From: Mermis nigrescens
Lineage: Eukaryota; Nematoda; Enoplea; Mermithida; Mermithidae
Direction: 5' to 3'
DNA length: 64,000 nt
Assembly (NCBI GenBank): GCA_036768485.1
Contig: JAVLUZ010000339.1
Location: forward strand, 1 to 64,000
The notes below the pieces were generated by a model. That model was not told the DNA's origin. It was given only the letters and a program-made list of their open reading frames with translations, and made no database searches. Below, in pieces: positions 63,531 through 64,000 of the stretch (position 1 is its first letter; every line of letters starts with the position of its first letter). The position numbers were made by a program, and so were the translations under genes.

Positions 63531-64000
63531 GGCTGAGTCGGCCAGACGGGCACCACTAAAATTAAATTAATTTTTTCGTCAACTATTTTACGTAAAACTT
63601 TCCCAACAAGGTTAAAGGGAGGGAAAGCGTATGCACATTCTTTGAAAGTTTTCCAATTAATAGAGAAAGCGTCCGTAGCGATAGCTCCGGGATCTGGTCC
63701 CCAAGAGACGTAATTGAAAACTTGTGCATTTAGACGACTGGCAAAGAGATCCACAGAAATGGGCCCCCAGATTATGTTTATTCTTTCGAAAAGCGCAGAA
63801 CTCAGCATCCAGCTACTGAAATCTCTAAAATTTCTACTTTGCCAGTCGGCTTGAATGTTTTCTGTTCCTGCAACATGAAAAGCCTGCAGGGTGATTTTCT
63901 TGTCAAGACACCAAGTCCACATTTTAATGGCCAGTTCGCATAAAAGCTTATTCCTTGTGCCCCCTAGCTTATTAACATATGCTACCGCTGTTGAATTATC
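63233..64000 (-). CDS. DIRS reverse transcriptase/RNase H, C-terminal part
   Basis: The minus-strand frame enters from the right edge. It begins with the RNase H motif DNSTAVAYVNKLGGT (63998-63954) and continues with a GTENIQADWQSR segment (the HVAGTxNxxAD-type end of DIRS RNase H) and a C-terminal tail with SVDLFASRLNAQV and a Pro/Trp-rich VPVWPTQPWWPIL block. These are typical of the RT-RH ORF of DIRS elements. The reverse transcriptase itself and gag lie beyond the window. The frame overlaps the recombinase ORF and stops at 63233. Confidence 0.9.
   Translation of the reverse strand, partial: DNSTAVAYVNKLGGTRNKLLCELAIKMWTWCLDKKITLQAFHVAGTENIQADWQSRNFRDFSSWMLSSALFERINIIWGPISVDLFASRLNAQVFNYVSWGPDPGAIATDAFSINWKTFKECAYAFPPFNLVGKVLRKIVDEKINLILVVPVWPTQPWWPILLEKTIQFPFLIESSAQTLTNHLDAPHPLVINGTLHLSVWKVSGIPGLAEEFRKQHRTSCLSHGPQVPKSTTIQPFKNGIAGVCEKTSIRFNQL

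Overview
The window looks like AT-rich, intron-containing, repeat-laden invertebrate nuclear DNA. Host coding content is sparse: two loci with multi-pass receptor exons that resemble nematode-type serpentine receptors (3.8-7.5 kb on +, 24.3-24.6 kb on -) and two paralogous coiled-coil exons (40.1 kb and 56.8 kb, both -). A nematode is my best guess, from the receptor-like exons; other ecdysozoans are not excluded. No tRNA, rRNA or CRISPR was seen.

The centrepiece is a nearly complete Maverick/Polinton (about 24816-39847, 15.0 kb) bounded by roughly 345-bp inverted terminal repeats that start AGCAC. All genes read rightward: a small acidic ORF, a broken protein-primed DNA polymerase B, a small membrane protein, a duplicated zinc-ribbon protein, an intact integrase with chromodomain, a zinc-ribbon/helix protein, an HMG-box-like protein, the packaging ATPase, two small conserved virion-type proteins, a pVI-like protein, the double-jelly-roll major capsid protein, an adenain-like protease, a penton-like minor capsid protein, and last an intact TATA-binding protein (TBP) homologue.

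Three things make this element unusual. (1) It encodes a 178-aa TBP core with both repeats and all four DNA-intercalating phenylalanines. (2) It carries two sequences that fold as HDV-like self-cleaving ribozymes (31620-31688 and 34205-34278), each placed between a stop codon and the TATA-like box of the next gene. (3) Many of its genes have TATA boxes at short distance, and four of them (first ORF, PolB, HMG-like, TBP) also have a TCATTC initiator 28-31 nt downstream while the structural-gene boxes lack it. This suggests two promoter classes and possibly an early/late programme using the element's own TBP. PolB is heavily frameshifted, but the five other broken genes carry only one or two single-base shifts, mostly at homopolymers.

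Left of it: a LINE reverse-transcriptase fragment (0.2-0.9 kb), a 1.46-kb TRIM-like LTR element with 4-bp target duplication (1.5-3.0 kb), inverted short-repeat arrays (3.0-3.8 kb), a decayed Asn/Ser-rich ORF (9.5-10.9 kb), a 2.9-kb foldback element built from tandem subrepeats (12.6-15.5 kb) and a 2.7-kb TIR element with CTTATAAG-rich subterminal arrays (21.3-24.0 kb). At least nine copies of a ~250-bp MITE with CAYACSTGGGC ends are scattered through the window; five have perfect 8-bp target duplications. Right of it: a 3.1-kb palindrome (42.2-45.3 kb), a duplicated non-coding segment (48.8-50.8 and 57.1-59.7 kb), microsatellites, and the 3' part of a DIRS-type tyrosine-recombinase retrotransposon running off the right edge (61.3-64.0 kb).
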